64,000 nucleotides of DNA from Hyphomicrobiales bacterium (lineage in GTDB: Bacteria; Pseudomonadota; Alphaproteobacteria; Rhizobiales; Aestuariivirgaceae): assembly GCA_016185245.1 (NCBI GenBank), contig JACPNZ010000031.1, positions 1 to 64,000 on the forward strand, read 5' to 3'. Every line of letters begins with the position of its first letter. The stretch's first letter is position 1. The notes below the pieces were generated by a model. The model saw only the letters and a list, made by a program, of their open reading frames with translations, was not told where the DNA came from and searched no databases. The position numbers were made by a program, and so were the translations under genes. Shown here piece by piece: positions 19,519 to 27,378 of this stretch.

Positions 19519-20247
19519 TCACCCCCTCGTCTCCACCGCCGCGCGCAGCCGCCGCAGCAGCGCCGGCAGGTCGGCGACGCTGGCGATCGTATAGTCGGCG
19601 AGGTGGGCGATGTGCTCGGCCTCGGCGTTGCCCGAGAGGACCGCAACCGCCAGCCCCGCCCCGCCGTTCCGCGCCTCCTCCATGTCATGGGAATTATCGC
19701 CCACCATGGCGATCTCGAATGGCGCAAGGCCGGTGATCTCGGCGAAGCGGCGGATCATGTTGCCCGAGGGCTTCGGCACCGCCACCGTATCGGCGGCGAT
19801 GATGTCCTCGAAATGCTCGATGACCCCGATATGGCTCATGTGGCTCAAGGCCGAGACATGGCTGTCGTTGGTGGCAACGCCCAACTTGATCCCCATGGAT
19901 TTGAGCTCGGTGAAGATCGGCTCGAGCGGCATCAGCGGCTTCAGATAGTCTTTAACGAGGGGCGCATAGTCGTGATCGAGGATGCGCACCTTCTCGGCCG
20001 CACCTTCGGCATCGAGCCCCGGCCACCAGATGTCGATCAATTGCCGGGTGGTGCCGCCGGCCAATACCGAGCCCGGCAGGAACTTCGCCGTGGCCCGGTC
20101 GAGGCCCGCCTTTTCCATAATAAGTTCAGCACCTTCAGCGTCGACATTGAACAGTTCCATCAACATGCGCCGGTAGATCGGCACCCAGGTGGCGTTGACC
20201 TCGATGAGGGTGCCGTCCTTGTCGAAGAGAATGCCGCGGATGTTCAT
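19519..20247 (-). CDS. HAD-superfamily hydrolase (phosphoglycolate phosphatase-like)
   Basis: Haloacid-dehalogenase-type phosphatase of 242 residues. The nucleophile motif GILFDKDGTLI (residues 5-15; the first Asp is the nucleophile), motif II Thr/Ser in LGVATNDSH, and motif III/IV Lys and Asp in VPKPSGNM and AMVGDNSHDMEEARNGG are intact. The helical cap (about 20-90) makes it a subclass I member. Phosphoglycolate phosphatase activity is a guess from overall likeness. It overlaps the nitroreductase gene by four bases (ATGA) and is followed 35 bases later by the FAD oxidoreductase. Confidence 0.9.
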   Translation of the reverse strand: MNIRGILFDKDGTLIEVNATWVPIYRRMLMELFNVDAEGAELIMEKAGLDRATAKFLPGSVLAGGTTRQLIDIWWPGLDAEGAAEKVRILDHDYAPLVKDYLKPLMPLEPIFTELKSMGIKLGVATNDSHVSALSHMSHIGVIEHFEDIIAADTVAVPKPSGNMIRRFAEITGLAPFEIAMVGDNSHDMEEARNGGAGLAVAVLSGNAEAEHIAHLADYTIASVADLPALLRRLRAAVETRG

Positions 20248-20834
20248 GGGGGCCCCCAGCGGGTGAGAAGCGATTGGGGATCGGGCCGCGGCCGGTCCTC
20301 GAGGGGCACGGTCGAGGTTCCCAGATAGATGAAGCCCGCCACCTTCTCGTGGGGAGCCAATCCCATGACCCTGGCCATGCCCGGATCATAGGCCATCCAG
20401 TCGGTCATCCACTGGCAGGCAAGGCCCACTGCGGTCGCCGCGATCAGCATGGTCTGGCACACCGCACCGGCGGAAAGCTGCTGCTCCCACAGCGGGATCT
20501 TGGGATGCTCCCTGGCCGTCGAGATGACCGCCACCACGGTTGGAGTCCGCAGCAGCAACCCGTGCATGGCTATCAACGAGTCTTCGCCATGCTCGGGATG
20601 AAGCTCCCGCCAGCGCCGGCGCAAACTGTCGCCGAAGCGGCGCCTGGCCTCGCCCTCGAACAGGATGAAGCGCCAGGGGGTGAGCTTGCCATGGTCGGGC
20701 ACGCGCACCGCCGCCGCCAGAATTTCGGAAAGTTGTGCAGGCGTCGGTCCCGGCGCGCCCATGGCCTTGGCCGAGGCCGAACGGCGGCTGGCGAGAAGGC
20801 TCCGTATTGATGAAATATCGTTGAGCACCGGCAT
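20244..20834 (-). CDS. Nitroreductase family protein
   Basis: FMN-dependent NAD(P)H oxidoreductase, 196 residues, of the YdjA-like short nitroreductases. RRSASAKAMGAPGPTPAQLSEILAAAVRVPDHGKLTPWRF is the N-terminal FMN-binding segment. The middle QQLSAGAVCQTMLIAATAVGLACQWMTDW and the C-terminal EKVAGFIYLGT complete the fold. The physiological substrate is not predictable. It opens a minus-strand run whose next gene overlaps it by four bases, and the run contains two more flavoproteins. Confidence 0.92.
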   Translation of the reverse strand: MPVLNDISSIRSLLASRRSASAKAMGAPGPTPAQLSEILAAAVRVPDHGKLTPWRFILFEGEARRRFGDSLRRRWRELHPEHGEDSLIAMHGLLLRTPTVVAVISTAREHPKIPLWEQQLSAGAVCQTMLIAATAVGLACQWMTDWMAYDPGMARVMGLAPHEKVAGFIYLGTSTVPLEDRPRPDPQSLLTRWGPP

Positions 20835-20999
20835 AGCACCGGCACCATGGCGAGAGGCACGACGGAAGGCAATGGTTTCAATTGGCGCCAGCCTGTTAAC
20901 CCAAAATTAAGGATATGGTTGCCGGCCGGGTCGGCCCCATGCTTGGTTGTCGGGGCCGACCGGATTGGTCGGGGGAGAACAGAGTAAGGGGACTGAAGC

Positions 21000-21950
21000 G
21001 TGCACGACCGCATGACCCGTGAGACGCTTCCTCGCCGCCATCGCAGCGCTGGGACGGCCGCTGCGATGGCGGCGATTTTCTTTCTCGCCGCCGCCGTCAT
21101 TGCACCCAATTCCGCCCATCCGGCGTCCGGCGAGCCAATCGAGCTGTCCGCCCTGCCGACCGATTCCAACGCCCTGCCCGACCGGCCGGTGCTCCATGAC
21201 ATTGCCATCGAGACGGTGGCCGCCGGCCAAGAAGGACTGGAACTTTCCGCCAGACTCACCGAGGACGGCGGCCTGATCACCCGCCCGGTGAGCTGGACGG
21301 TGAAAGGTGCCGACGACGGCCAGACGGTTTATTCCGGCGCTGTGCCGGTGGCCGACGTGGTCACGGCACCCGGCGACTATGTGATCGACATCAAATATGG
21401 CGCCGTCCATGTGGCCGAGACGGTGACGGTGGTGAAGGGAACGAGGTTGATCGCCAGTTTCGTGCTGAATGCCGGAGGGGTGCGCATCCTGCCACGGATT
21501 GGCGAGCTTGGCCTGCCAGCCACCCCTTCGCTTAGCCTCGTCTATGCCCTCTCCGGCCGTCACAAGGGCGAACTCATCGCCAGCTCGCGGGAGCCCGGTG
21601 AAATCCTGCGCGTTCCCGCCGGCGACTACCGGGTCGAAAGCCGCTTCGACACCGGCAACGCCGATGCTGTCGCCGACATACGCGTGAAGCCCGGCCTGAT
21701 GGCCGCCGTGGAGATCGATCATACGGCGGGACTGGCCCGCCTAGCCTTCGTCGGCGCCCCCGACGCCGAGGTGCTGTGGCAGGTGGCTGATGCTTCGGGC
21801 ACAAGCCTGCCGCCGATCCGCGGGCTTTCCGCCGAAGTGGTTCTGAAGCCCGGCGCCTACACCGCCGTGGCCAAGGCCGGCGGCGAAACCCTGACGGCGA
21901 AGTTCGATATCAGCGCCGGAGAGGCGCGCGACATCATCCTCGGGAACTGA
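21000..21950 (+). CDS. Secreted protein of unknown function
   Basis: I do not recognise a family. The 316-residue product has an N-terminal signal-like helix (GTAAAMAAIFFLAAAVIAPNSAHPA, about 18-42). What follows looks like repeated beta-sandwich segments with similar beginnings: PGDYVIDIKYG, PAGDYRVESRFD and KPGAYTAVAKAGG, each ending in a strand such as TLTAKFDISAGE. This suggests two or three tandem domains of carboxypeptidase-regulatory or Ig-like type in the periplasm. A GTG start at 21000 follows AAGGGGACTGAAGC; an ATG at 21012 is possible. Alcohol dehydrogenase follows on the same strand 28 bases later. Confidence 0.7.
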   Translation: MHDRMTRETLPRRHRSAGTAAAMAAIFFLAAAVIAPNSAHPASGEPIELSALPTDSNALPDRPVLHDIAIETVAAGQEGLELSARLTEDGGLITRPVSWTVKGADDGQTVYSGAVPVADVVTAPGDYVIDIKYGAVHVAETVTVVKGTRLIASFVLNAGGVRILPRIGELGLPATPSLSLVYALSGRHKGELIASSREPGEILRVPAGDYRVESRFDTGNADAVADIRVKPGLMAAVEIDHTAGLARLAFVGAPDAEVLWQVADASGTSLPPIRGLSAEVVLKPGAYTAVAKAGGETLTAKFDISAGEARDIILGN

Positions 21951-21978
21951 GGAGGCTTCGCTGCCCCTACCGAAGACC

Positions 21979-23001
21979 ATGCAGGCGGCGGTGCTGCGCG
22001 CCATCGCCACGCCGCTTGTCATCGAAACCCTGCCGGTGCCCCAGCCCCGCCGTGGCGAAGTGCTGATCAAGGTCGCCGCCTGCGGCGTCTGCCACAGCGA
22101 CCTCCATGCGGTCGACGGCGACTGGACGCCGCTTCCCACCCTGCCGCTCGTTCCGGGCCACGAGGTGGTGGGTCATGTTGCCGGGCTCGGCGAGGGCGTT
22201 GAGCATTTCCGCCTTGGCGAGCCGATCGGCGTGCCGTGGATGTATTCGGCTTGCGGCACTTGCGAGTTCTGTCTCTCCGGCATGGAGACCATCTGCCTGA
22301 AGGCCGAGGCCACGGGCTATACCAAGCCGGGCGGCTATGCCGAATACATGATCGCCGATGCGGCCTTCTGCGGCCGTATCCCGGAAGCAGCCGATCTCTA
22401 CGAGATCGCCCCCATCCTGTGCGCCGGGGTCACCACCTATCGCGGCATCAAGAGAACCGGTGCCAGGCCCGGACAATGGCTCACCGTCATCGGCATCGGC
22501 GGGCTTGGCCACATTGCCGTTCAATATGCCAAGGCTATGGGCCTCAGGGTCGCCGCAGTAGACGTGAGCGAGGAGAAGTTGGAGCTTGCCCGCCAGTTCG
22601 GTGCCGAGATGGCGTTCAATGCGGCAACGACCGATCCGGTGCGGGCCATCCGGGAGTCCATCGGCGGCAGTCATGGCGCCGTCGTCACCGCCGTGTCGCC
22701 CAGGGCCTTCGAACAGTCGGTCGGCATCGTCCGCAATGGCGGGACGGTCGCATGGATCGGCCTGCCCGGCGGCAAACAGGATGAAATCCGCCTGTCAATT
22801 GCCGCTGTCGTGAATGGTGAAGTCTCGATCCGGGGGTCCAGTGTCGGCACCCGCCAGGACTTGCAGGAAGCCATCGACTTCGCCGCCAATGGCCTGGTGC
22901 GGGCCCGCATCGAGAAGGCGCCGCTCGCCGACATCAACGGCATCTTCGCCCGCATGAAAAAAGCTGAGATCAACGGCCGCGTGGTGTTGGCAATCGCCTA
23001 G
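21979..23001 (+). CDS. Zinc-dependent alcohol dehydrogenase
   Basis: Medium-chain NAD-dependent alcohol dehydrogenase, 340 residues, most like bacterial AdhP/AdhA. Catalytic zinc ligands are Cys38 (CGVCHSD), His61 (PGHEVVG) and Cys148 (PILCAGVTTYR). The structural zinc is held by Cys92, Cys95, Cys98 and Cys106 (CGTCEFCLSGMETIC). The coenzyme motif is VIGIGGLGHIAVQYAKAMG. It oxidises primary alcohols or reduces aldehydes; substrate range is unknown. Its ATG lies 28 bases after the secreted protein gene, so the pair may be cotranscribed. It converges on a palindrome that could stop transcription. Confidence 0.95.
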   Translation: MQAAVLRAIATPLVIETLPVPQPRRGEVLIKVAACGVCHSDLHAVDGDWTPLPTLPLVPGHEVVGHVAGLGEGVEHFRLGEPIGVPWMYSACGTCEFCLSGMETICLKAEATGYTKPGGYAEYMIADAAFCGRIPEAADLYEIAPILCAGVTTYRGIKRTGARPGQWLTVIGIGGLGHIAVQYAKAMGLRVAAVDVSEEKLELARQFGAEMAFNAATTDPVRAIRESIGGSHGAVVTAVSPRAFEQSVGIVRNGGTVAWIGLPGGKQDEIRLSIAAVVNGEVSIRGSSVGTRQDLQEAIDFAANGLVRARIEKAPLADINGIFARMKKAEINGRVVLAIA

Positions 23002-23005
23002 GGCG

Positions 23006-23089
23006 TGATCAAATTTAGTTGGATCGACCGCAATTCCCCCCACAGGGGGGGGGGGGAGAACAATTCAGAGTATCGACCCAAATTGATCA
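23006..23089. repeat. Long imperfect palindrome with C6-ACA-G12 centre
   Basis: Between two convergent genes lies an inverted repeat of about 84 bases. The left arm begins TGATCAAATTTAGTTGGATCG; the right arm, read on the other strand, begins TGATCAATTTGGGTCGATA and ends in GAATTG, matching CAATTC on the left. The centre is six Cs, ACA, then twelve Gs (23045-23056). It could end transcription from both sides, or be a copy of a mobile palindromic repeat. The poly-G tract is prone to slippage. Confidence 0.7.
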
Positions 23090-23093
23090 GGCT

Positions 23094-23603
23094 CTAGCCC
23101 GACTTGCAGGAGAGCGACGGCCCGGCCCTGAGCGATATGGCCAGGCGCGAGACAATGTCGTTGAACTCGGACTTGCGCGCTTCCGGATATTCGATGCGGA
23201 AATGTATGGCCTGGGTGCCGCGGCAGCTGGCCACCGCCTTGGCATAGACGATCCGTCCGTCCTTCGCCCCGGAATAGACGTACCAGCCGGCGCCGGGCCG
23301 CGCCAGATCGAGGTTGTTGCCGCGCTCATAGGTGACAAGCCAGCGATCCTGCTTCTCGCTCGCAGCCCTTCCGAGTGCCTCCTCCTTGAAGCTGCCGGCC
23401 AGATCGTTGCCCCACACCAGGAGCTCGGCCTCTCTGTCACTGGTGTGGAAGGCGAGGCCATCGCCGTTGGCGGGCGGAGGAACGTCATTGACAAAGCCCG
23501 GCGGGATGTCGAGCCGGATGCCATAGCGAACGTTGGCGTAGGGGGTCCAACTGGCGGCGAGCGCCGAGGTGGCAAGTAAGAGGAAAGCAATCAGGAAACG
23601 CAT
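23094..23603 (-). CDS. Small secreted protein of unknown function
   Basis: A 169-residue product with a clear Sec signal peptide (MRFLIAFLLLATSALA, cleavage after ASA or ALA near 16-18). The mature domain contains WTPYANVRYGIRLDIPPGFV, then GDGLAFHTSDREAELLVWGNDL and the end SEFNDIVSRLAISLRAG. This layout is usual in small periplasmic proteins of alphaproteobacteria annotated as hypothetical; two cysteines (127 and 166) may form a disulfide. The ATG at 23603 is chosen because the signal peptide starts there. It is convergent with the alcohol dehydrogenase and divergent from the cobalamin operon. Confidence 0.78.
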   Translation of the reverse strand: MRFLIAFLLLATSALAASWTPYANVRYGIRLDIPPGFVNDVPPPANGDGLAFHTSDREAELLVWGNDLAGSFKEEALGRAASEKQDRWLVTYERGNNLDLARPGAGWYVYSGAKDGRIVYAKAVASCRGTQAIHFRIEYPEARKSEFNDIVSRLAISLRAGPSLSCKSG

Positions 23604-23626
23604 GGGGGGCGCCTTAGCGCAGTTTC

Positions 23627-23651
23627 CCGGAAAGTGGAACCCACTTTCCGG
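23627..23651. repeat. Perfect 11-bp hairpin palindrome, Hyphomicrobiales-type intergenic repeat
   Basis: CCGGAAAGTGG and its exact reverse complement are separated by AAC. The surroundings (GTTTCCCGGAAAGTGG before, GGACAAG after) resemble a family of intergenic palindromes I know from rhizobia-like genomes, typically containing a CCGGAAA..GTGG arm and CATGC-type flank. It sits between the divergent small secreted protein and the cobalamin operon. Only one copy is in this window. Confidence 0.7.
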
Positions 23652-23739
23652 ACAAGAAAAGGCGACGTATTTGCACAAGCCCATGTCGCGGACTTCCTTG
23701 ACCCCTCGCGGTCCAGGGCCTACCAACGGCGATCAGCAG

Positions 23740-23856
23740 CGTTCTCCGCGAGAGACTGAAAGCAAGTCCGGTGCGGCCGACCCAATCGGGGGCCAATGCC
23801 GGAGCTGCCTTCCAGGCCGGCCTAACCGGCGCGCGTCAATTTGGAAGGCAGGCCGG
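23740..23856 (+). promoter_or_regulatory. Structured leader of the cobalamin operon, possible divergent B12 riboswitch
   Basis: The leader contains TGAAAGCAAGTCCGGTG, a small hairpin (GGCCGACCC/GGGGGCC), then AATGCCGGAGCTGCC. This recalls the AAA-GGGAA-CCGGTG...AATGCCGG.GCTGCC core of cobalamin riboswitches, but CCCGCAACTG and the B12 box are not found, so the match is partial. A separate fact is firm: CTGCCTTCCA (23805-23814) is exactly complementary to TGGAAGGCAG (23842-23851), which holds the cbiX ribosome-binding site GGAAGG. A nested hairpin GCCGG-CCTAA-CCGGC lies inside. The leader could therefore switch translation on and off; B12 as ligand is inference from context. Confidence 0.45.
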
Positions 23857-24861
23857 ATGTCGGAAACACTTGGAGTGATGCTGTGCGGCCACGGCAGCCG
23901 CGACGGCGATGCGGTTGCCGAATTTGCCGTTCTCGCCAATCACCTGAAGCGCCGCCTGCCGCATTATCCGGTCGAATACGGCTATCTGGAATTCGCCACG
24001 CCGATCATCCGCGATGGGCTGGACAGGCTGAAGGCCGCAGGGGTTTCGCGTGTGCTGGCGGTGCCCGGCATGCTGTTCGCCGCCGGCCATGCCAAGAACG
24101 ACATTCCCTCGGTGCTCAACACCTATGCCGCCCATCATGGGCTCCGCATCGATTATGGCAGGGACTTGGGAATAGATCCCAAGATGATGCGGGCCGCCGC
24201 CGACCGGGTGCAGCAGGCGCTGGATGGGGCTGAAGGCGAGGTGCCACGCCACGAGACCTTGCTCGTCGTGGTCGGCCGCGGCGCTTCCGACCCGGACGCC
24301 AATTCCAATGTGTCGAAGGTGATGCGGCTCCTGTGGGAGGGCTTCGGTTTCGGCTGGGCCGAGACCGCCTATTCCGGCGTCACCTTCCCGCTGGTCGGGC
24401 CGGGGCTCGAACATGCCGCGAAGCTTGGCTACCGGCGCATCGTGGTGTTTCCCTATTTCCTGTTCACCGGCATTCTGGTGCAGCGCATCTACGAGGCAAC
24501 CGATGCGGTCGCCGCCCGCCATCCGGCGATCGATTTCGTCAAGGCGCCCTATCTCAATGACCACCCGCTGGTGATCGCCACCTTCGAAGAACGCATCGAG
24601 CAGATCGTCACCGGCGACACGGCGATGAACTGCCAGATGTGCAAATACCGCACCCAGGTGCTGGGCTTCGAGGCGGAGGTGGGGGCGGCCCAGGAAAGCC
24701 ATCACCACCATGTGGAAGGGATCGACACCGGCCCGAGCTTCGCTCTCGATCCCGACCGCCTGCTGCAAGCCAACCATCGTCACGGCCACGATCACCGCCA
24801 TGCGCCCTACCCCCATGCCGATCACCCGCTCGGCCCCAAGAGCATGGTCGGCAAGCCGTGA
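23857..24861 (+). CDS. cbiX: Sirohydrochlorin cobaltochelatase CbiX
   Basis: Inserts cobalt into sirohydrochlorin or a related corrinoid precursor; two-domain (long) CbiX, 334 residues. The first CbiX domain has the metal-binding start VMLCGHGSRDGDAVAEF (His12); the second has LLVVVGRGASDPDANSN. The C-terminal region carries a cysteine motif NCQMCKYR, expected to hold an iron-sulfur centre in long CbiX proteins, and two histidine clusters (ESHHHH and HRHGHDHRH) near the end, probably a cobalt store. ATG at 23857 has GGAAGG nine bases upstream. It heads the cobalamin operon and overlaps cobH by four bases. The name cbiX is used although the later genes are of the cob type. Confidence 0.93.
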   Translation: MSETLGVMLCGHGSRDGDAVAEFAVLANHLKRRLPHYPVEYGYLEFATPIIRDGLDRLKAAGVSRVLAVPGMLFAAGHAKNDIPSVLNTYAAHHGLRIDYGRDLGIDPKMMRAAADRVQQALDGAEGEVPRHETLLVVVGRGASDPDANSNVSKVMRLLWEGFGFGWAETAYSGVTFPLVGPGLEHAAKLGYRRIVVFPYFLFTGILVQRIYEATDAVAARHPAIDFVKAPYLNDHPLVIATFEERIEQIVTGDTAMNCQMCKYRTQVLGFEAEVGAAQESHHHHVEGIDTGPSFALDPDRLLQANHRHGHDHRHAPYPHADHPLGPKSMVGKP

Positions 24862-25472
24862 TCGACTATCTGCGCCAGCCGGACGCCATCTACGCCCGCT
24901 CCTTCGCCATCATCCGGGCCGAGGCGGATCTGACCGGCCTGGCGGAGGATGCCCGCGATATCGCCATACGGATCATTCACGCCTGCGGCATGCCGGAGAT
25001 CGTTCGCGATCTGCGGATCAGTGCCGATTTTGCCGCCGCTGCCCGGGCGGCAATCGCCGCCGGGCGCCCCATTCTGGTCGATGCCGAGATGGTGCGCCAC
25101 GGCATTGCCGACAAGACCCGCAATATCATCTGCACACTGAACGATCCCGCCGCACGCGAGTTTGGCTTGCGAACCGGCACGACGCGCTCGGCGGCGGCCG
25201 TCGAACTGTGGCGGCCCCACCTTGAAGGAAGCTTGGTGGTCATCGGCAATGCGCCGACCGCCCTCTTCGCGCTCTTCGAGAAGATCGATGAGGGAGCGCC
25301 CCGTCCCGCTGCCATCGCTGCCTTCCCGGTTGGCTTCGTGGGCGCGGCCGAATCCAAGGCCGAACTGGTGGCCAATCCGCGCGGAGTTCCCTACGCCACA
25401 CTCCTTGGCCGCAAGGGCGGTTCGGCCATGGCCGCGGCCGTGGTCAATGCTCTGACCCAGGGTGCCGCATGA
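24858..25472 (+). CDS. cobH: Precorrin-8X methylmutase
   Basis: Moves the methyl group from C11 to C12 of precorrin-8X, giving hydrogenobyrinate. The 204-residue product contains the active-site histidine in VDAEMVRHGIADKT and the conserved FVGAAESKAELVANPRGVPY near the end. Its GTG start overlaps the cbiX stop as GTGA, so translation is coupled; the frame runs upstream inside cbiX without homology. The next gene again overlaps by four bases. CbiC of the anaerobic route shares the fold, but the neighbouring CobL-type fusion favours CobH. Confidence 0.94.
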   Translation: MIDYLRQPDAIYARSFAIIRAEADLTGLAEDARDIAIRIIHACGMPEIVRDLRISADFAAAARAAIAAGRPILVDAEMVRHGIADKTRNIICTLNDPAAREFGLRTGTTRSAAAVELWRPHLEGSLVVIGNAPTALFALFEKIDEGAPRPAAIAAFPVGFVGAAESKAELVANPRGVPYATLLGRKGGSAMAAAVVNALTQGAA

Positions 25473-26677
25473 GCAAGTGGCTTACCATCATCGGCATGGG
25501 CGAAGACGGCTATGACGGGCTTTCGGCCCAGGCCCGGCAAAGGCTGGCGCAGGCCGAAGCGATCATCGGATCGTCCCGCCTTCTCGCCTTCCTTCCCGAA
25601 GCCCGTGCCGAACGTCACGAATGGCCGCAACCGTTCTCGGCCGTGGTCGAGCTCATCCGGCCCTTCGCCGGGCGGCGAACCGTCATCCTGGCGACCGGCG
25701 ATCCCCTGAACTATGGCGTCGCCCGCAAGGTGCTCGAATTCCTTCCCTTCGCCGAGGTCGAGATCATTCCCCATCTCTCGGCCTTCTCGCTCGCCGCCGC
25801 GCGGCTCGGCTGGTCGCTGCCCGATTGCGATCGGCTGACGCTGCACGGGCGCGATGCGGCCAACATCGAAAGCTTCATCCAGCCGGGTGCCCGGCTTCTG
25901 GTGCTCACCGCCGATGCCACAACCATCGCCGAGGTGGCCCGCCGCCTCACCACTCGCGGCTTCGGCAAGAGCACGATCACGGTGCTGGAGAACATGGGGG
26001 GCCCACGCGAGCGTATTTCGTCCTTCGTTGCCGATGCGCCACCGGGCACGACTTTCGCCGATCTCAACACTCTGGCGATTCATTGCCTGACTTCGGCCGA
26101 TGCTCAAATCCTGTCGCGGTTGGCCGGTCTGCCCGACGAGGTCTTTCTTCACGACGGCCAACTCAGCAAGCGCGAGGTGCGGGCCGCAACGCTTGCCGCC
26201 CTTTCGCCGGCTCCCGATCAGCTTCTCTGGGACGTGGGTGCGGGTTGTGGCTCCATCGCCATCGAATGGATGCGGGGCACGCGCGGGACCGAGGCCATCG
26301 CCTTCGAGAGCAACGCCGAGCGCCTGAAACTGATCACGCAAAATGCCGACCGGCTGGGAACGCCGCGCCTCAAGCAAGTTGCCGGAGATGCCCCCGCGAG
26401 TTTCGCCGGCCAGCCGGCACCCGATGCGGTGTTCATCGGCGGCGGTCTCGGCACTGCGGGAGTGTTCGCGACCGCCTGGGAGCGCCTCAAACCGGGTGGC
26501 GCCATGGTCGCCAATGTGGTCACCATCGAGGGTGAATTACATCTCTACGACCTGCACGAAAGATATGGCGGCGACCTGGCGCGGATCGAAGTCTCACGAC
26601 TGACCCGCATCGGACCCTTGCGGGCCTTGAAACCCCGCATGGCCGTCACCCAATGGCGGACGCGCAAGCCATGGTGA
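25469..26677 (+). CDS. cobL: Precorrin-6Y C5,15-methyltransferase (decarboxylating), CbiE-CbiT fusion
   Basis: Bifunctional enzyme methylating C5 and C15 and removing the C12 acetate carboxyl. The 402 residues divide into an N-terminal CbiE-type tetrapyrrole methylase (WLTIIGMGEDGYDGLS at the start, ILATGDPLNYGVA around 75) and a C-terminal CbiT-type methyltransferase from about 200 (SKREVRAATLAAL, then LLWDVGAGCGSIAIEWMRG for SAM). Fusion of the two is characteristic of the aerobic CobL. It overlaps cobH by four bases (ATGA) and ends inside the start region of cobI. Confidence 0.96.
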   Translation: MSKWLTIIGMGEDGYDGLSAQARQRLAQAEAIIGSSRLLAFLPEARAERHEWPQPFSAVVELIRPFAGRRTVILATGDPLNYGVARKVLEFLPFAEVEIIPHLSAFSLAAARLGWSLPDCDRLTLHGRDAANIESFIQPGARLLVLTADATTIAEVARRLTTRGFGKSTITVLENMGGPRERISSFVADAPPGTTFADLNTLAIHCLTSADAQILSRLAGLPDEVFLHDGQLSKREVRAATLAALSPAPDQLLWDVGAGCGSIAIEWMRGTRGTEAIAFESNAERLKLITQNADRLGTPRLKQVAGDAPASFAGQPAPDAVFIGGGLGTAGVFATAWERLKPGGAMVANVVTIEGELHLYDLHERYGGDLARIEVSRLTRIGPLRALKPRMAVTQWRTRKPW

Positions 26678-27378
26678 AATCAGGCACGCTCTATGGCGTC
26701 GGCGTCGGCCCCGGCGATCCGGAACTGATGACGGTAAAGGCCTGGCGGCTTATCTCGCTGGCGCCGGTCGTTGCCTATCTCACCGCCAACGGCAGGGATT
26801 CGACGGCCCGCGACATCGCCCGGCCCTTCATGCCCGAGGGCGTGACCGAGCTTGCCATTGACGTGCCGATGCGCAGCGAGCGCGAACCGGCCCAACAGGC
26901 CTATGACCGGGGGGCGGCGGCAATCGCCCGGCATCTGCAGGCCGGCCGCGACGTGGTCATGCTGTGCGAGGGCGATCCCTTCTTCTATGGCAGCTTCATG
27001 TATCTCTTTGCCCGGCTGGCCAAGGACCACGAAACCATCGTCGTTCCCGGCGTCACCTCGATTACCGCCGCCGCCGCGCGGTTGCGGCGGCCGCTGGCGG
27101 CGCGCAACGAAGTCCTGAAGGTGCTGCCCGCCACCCTGGCGCCCGATCGCCTGCGCGAGGAATTGCTCACCGCCCAGTCGGCCGCAATCATCAAGGTTGG
27201 CCGCCACTTCGCCGCCGTGCGCAACATTCTCTCCGCCCTCGACCTCGTTTCGAAATCCATGGTCATCGAGAAGGCCACCCATGCCGACGAGCGCATCACC
27301 CGGCTGGAAGACGTGGCGGGTGACGCGCTTCCCTATTTCTCGACCATCCTCGTCTATGCCGGGAGCGAGCCCTGGTGA
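26671..27378 (+). CDS. cobI: Precorrin-2 C20-methyltransferase
   Basis: SAM-dependent methylase acting on C20 of precorrin-2, the first dedicated methylation. The start LYGVGVGPGDPELMTVKAWRL is the standard tetrapyrrole-methylase signature, with VVMLCEGDPFFYGSFMYL in the middle and VPGVTSITAAAARLRRPLAA for substrate binding. The ATG at 26671 in ATGGTGA overlaps the cobL stop and matches the usual N-terminus; another ATG at 26653 would add six residues. About 235 residues. It is joined to the next gene by another four-base overlap (GTGA). Confidence 0.95.
   Translation: MVKSGTLYGVGVGPGDPELMTVKAWRLISLAPVVAYLTANGRDSTARDIARPFMPEGVTELAIDVPMRSEREPAQQAYDRGAAAIARHLQAGRDVVMLCEGDPFFYGSFMYLFARLAKDHETIVVPGVTSITAAAARLRRPLAARNEVLKVLPATLAPDRLREELLTAQSAAIIKVGRHFAAVRNILSALDLVSKSMVIEKATHADERITRLEDVAGDALPYFSTILVYAGSEPW

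Noticed and set aside
24639-24857. N-terminal extension of cobH inside cbiX
   Set aside because: Reads an alternative frame of the CbiX Cys/His-rich tail; the GTG at 24858 in GTGA gives the normal family length.
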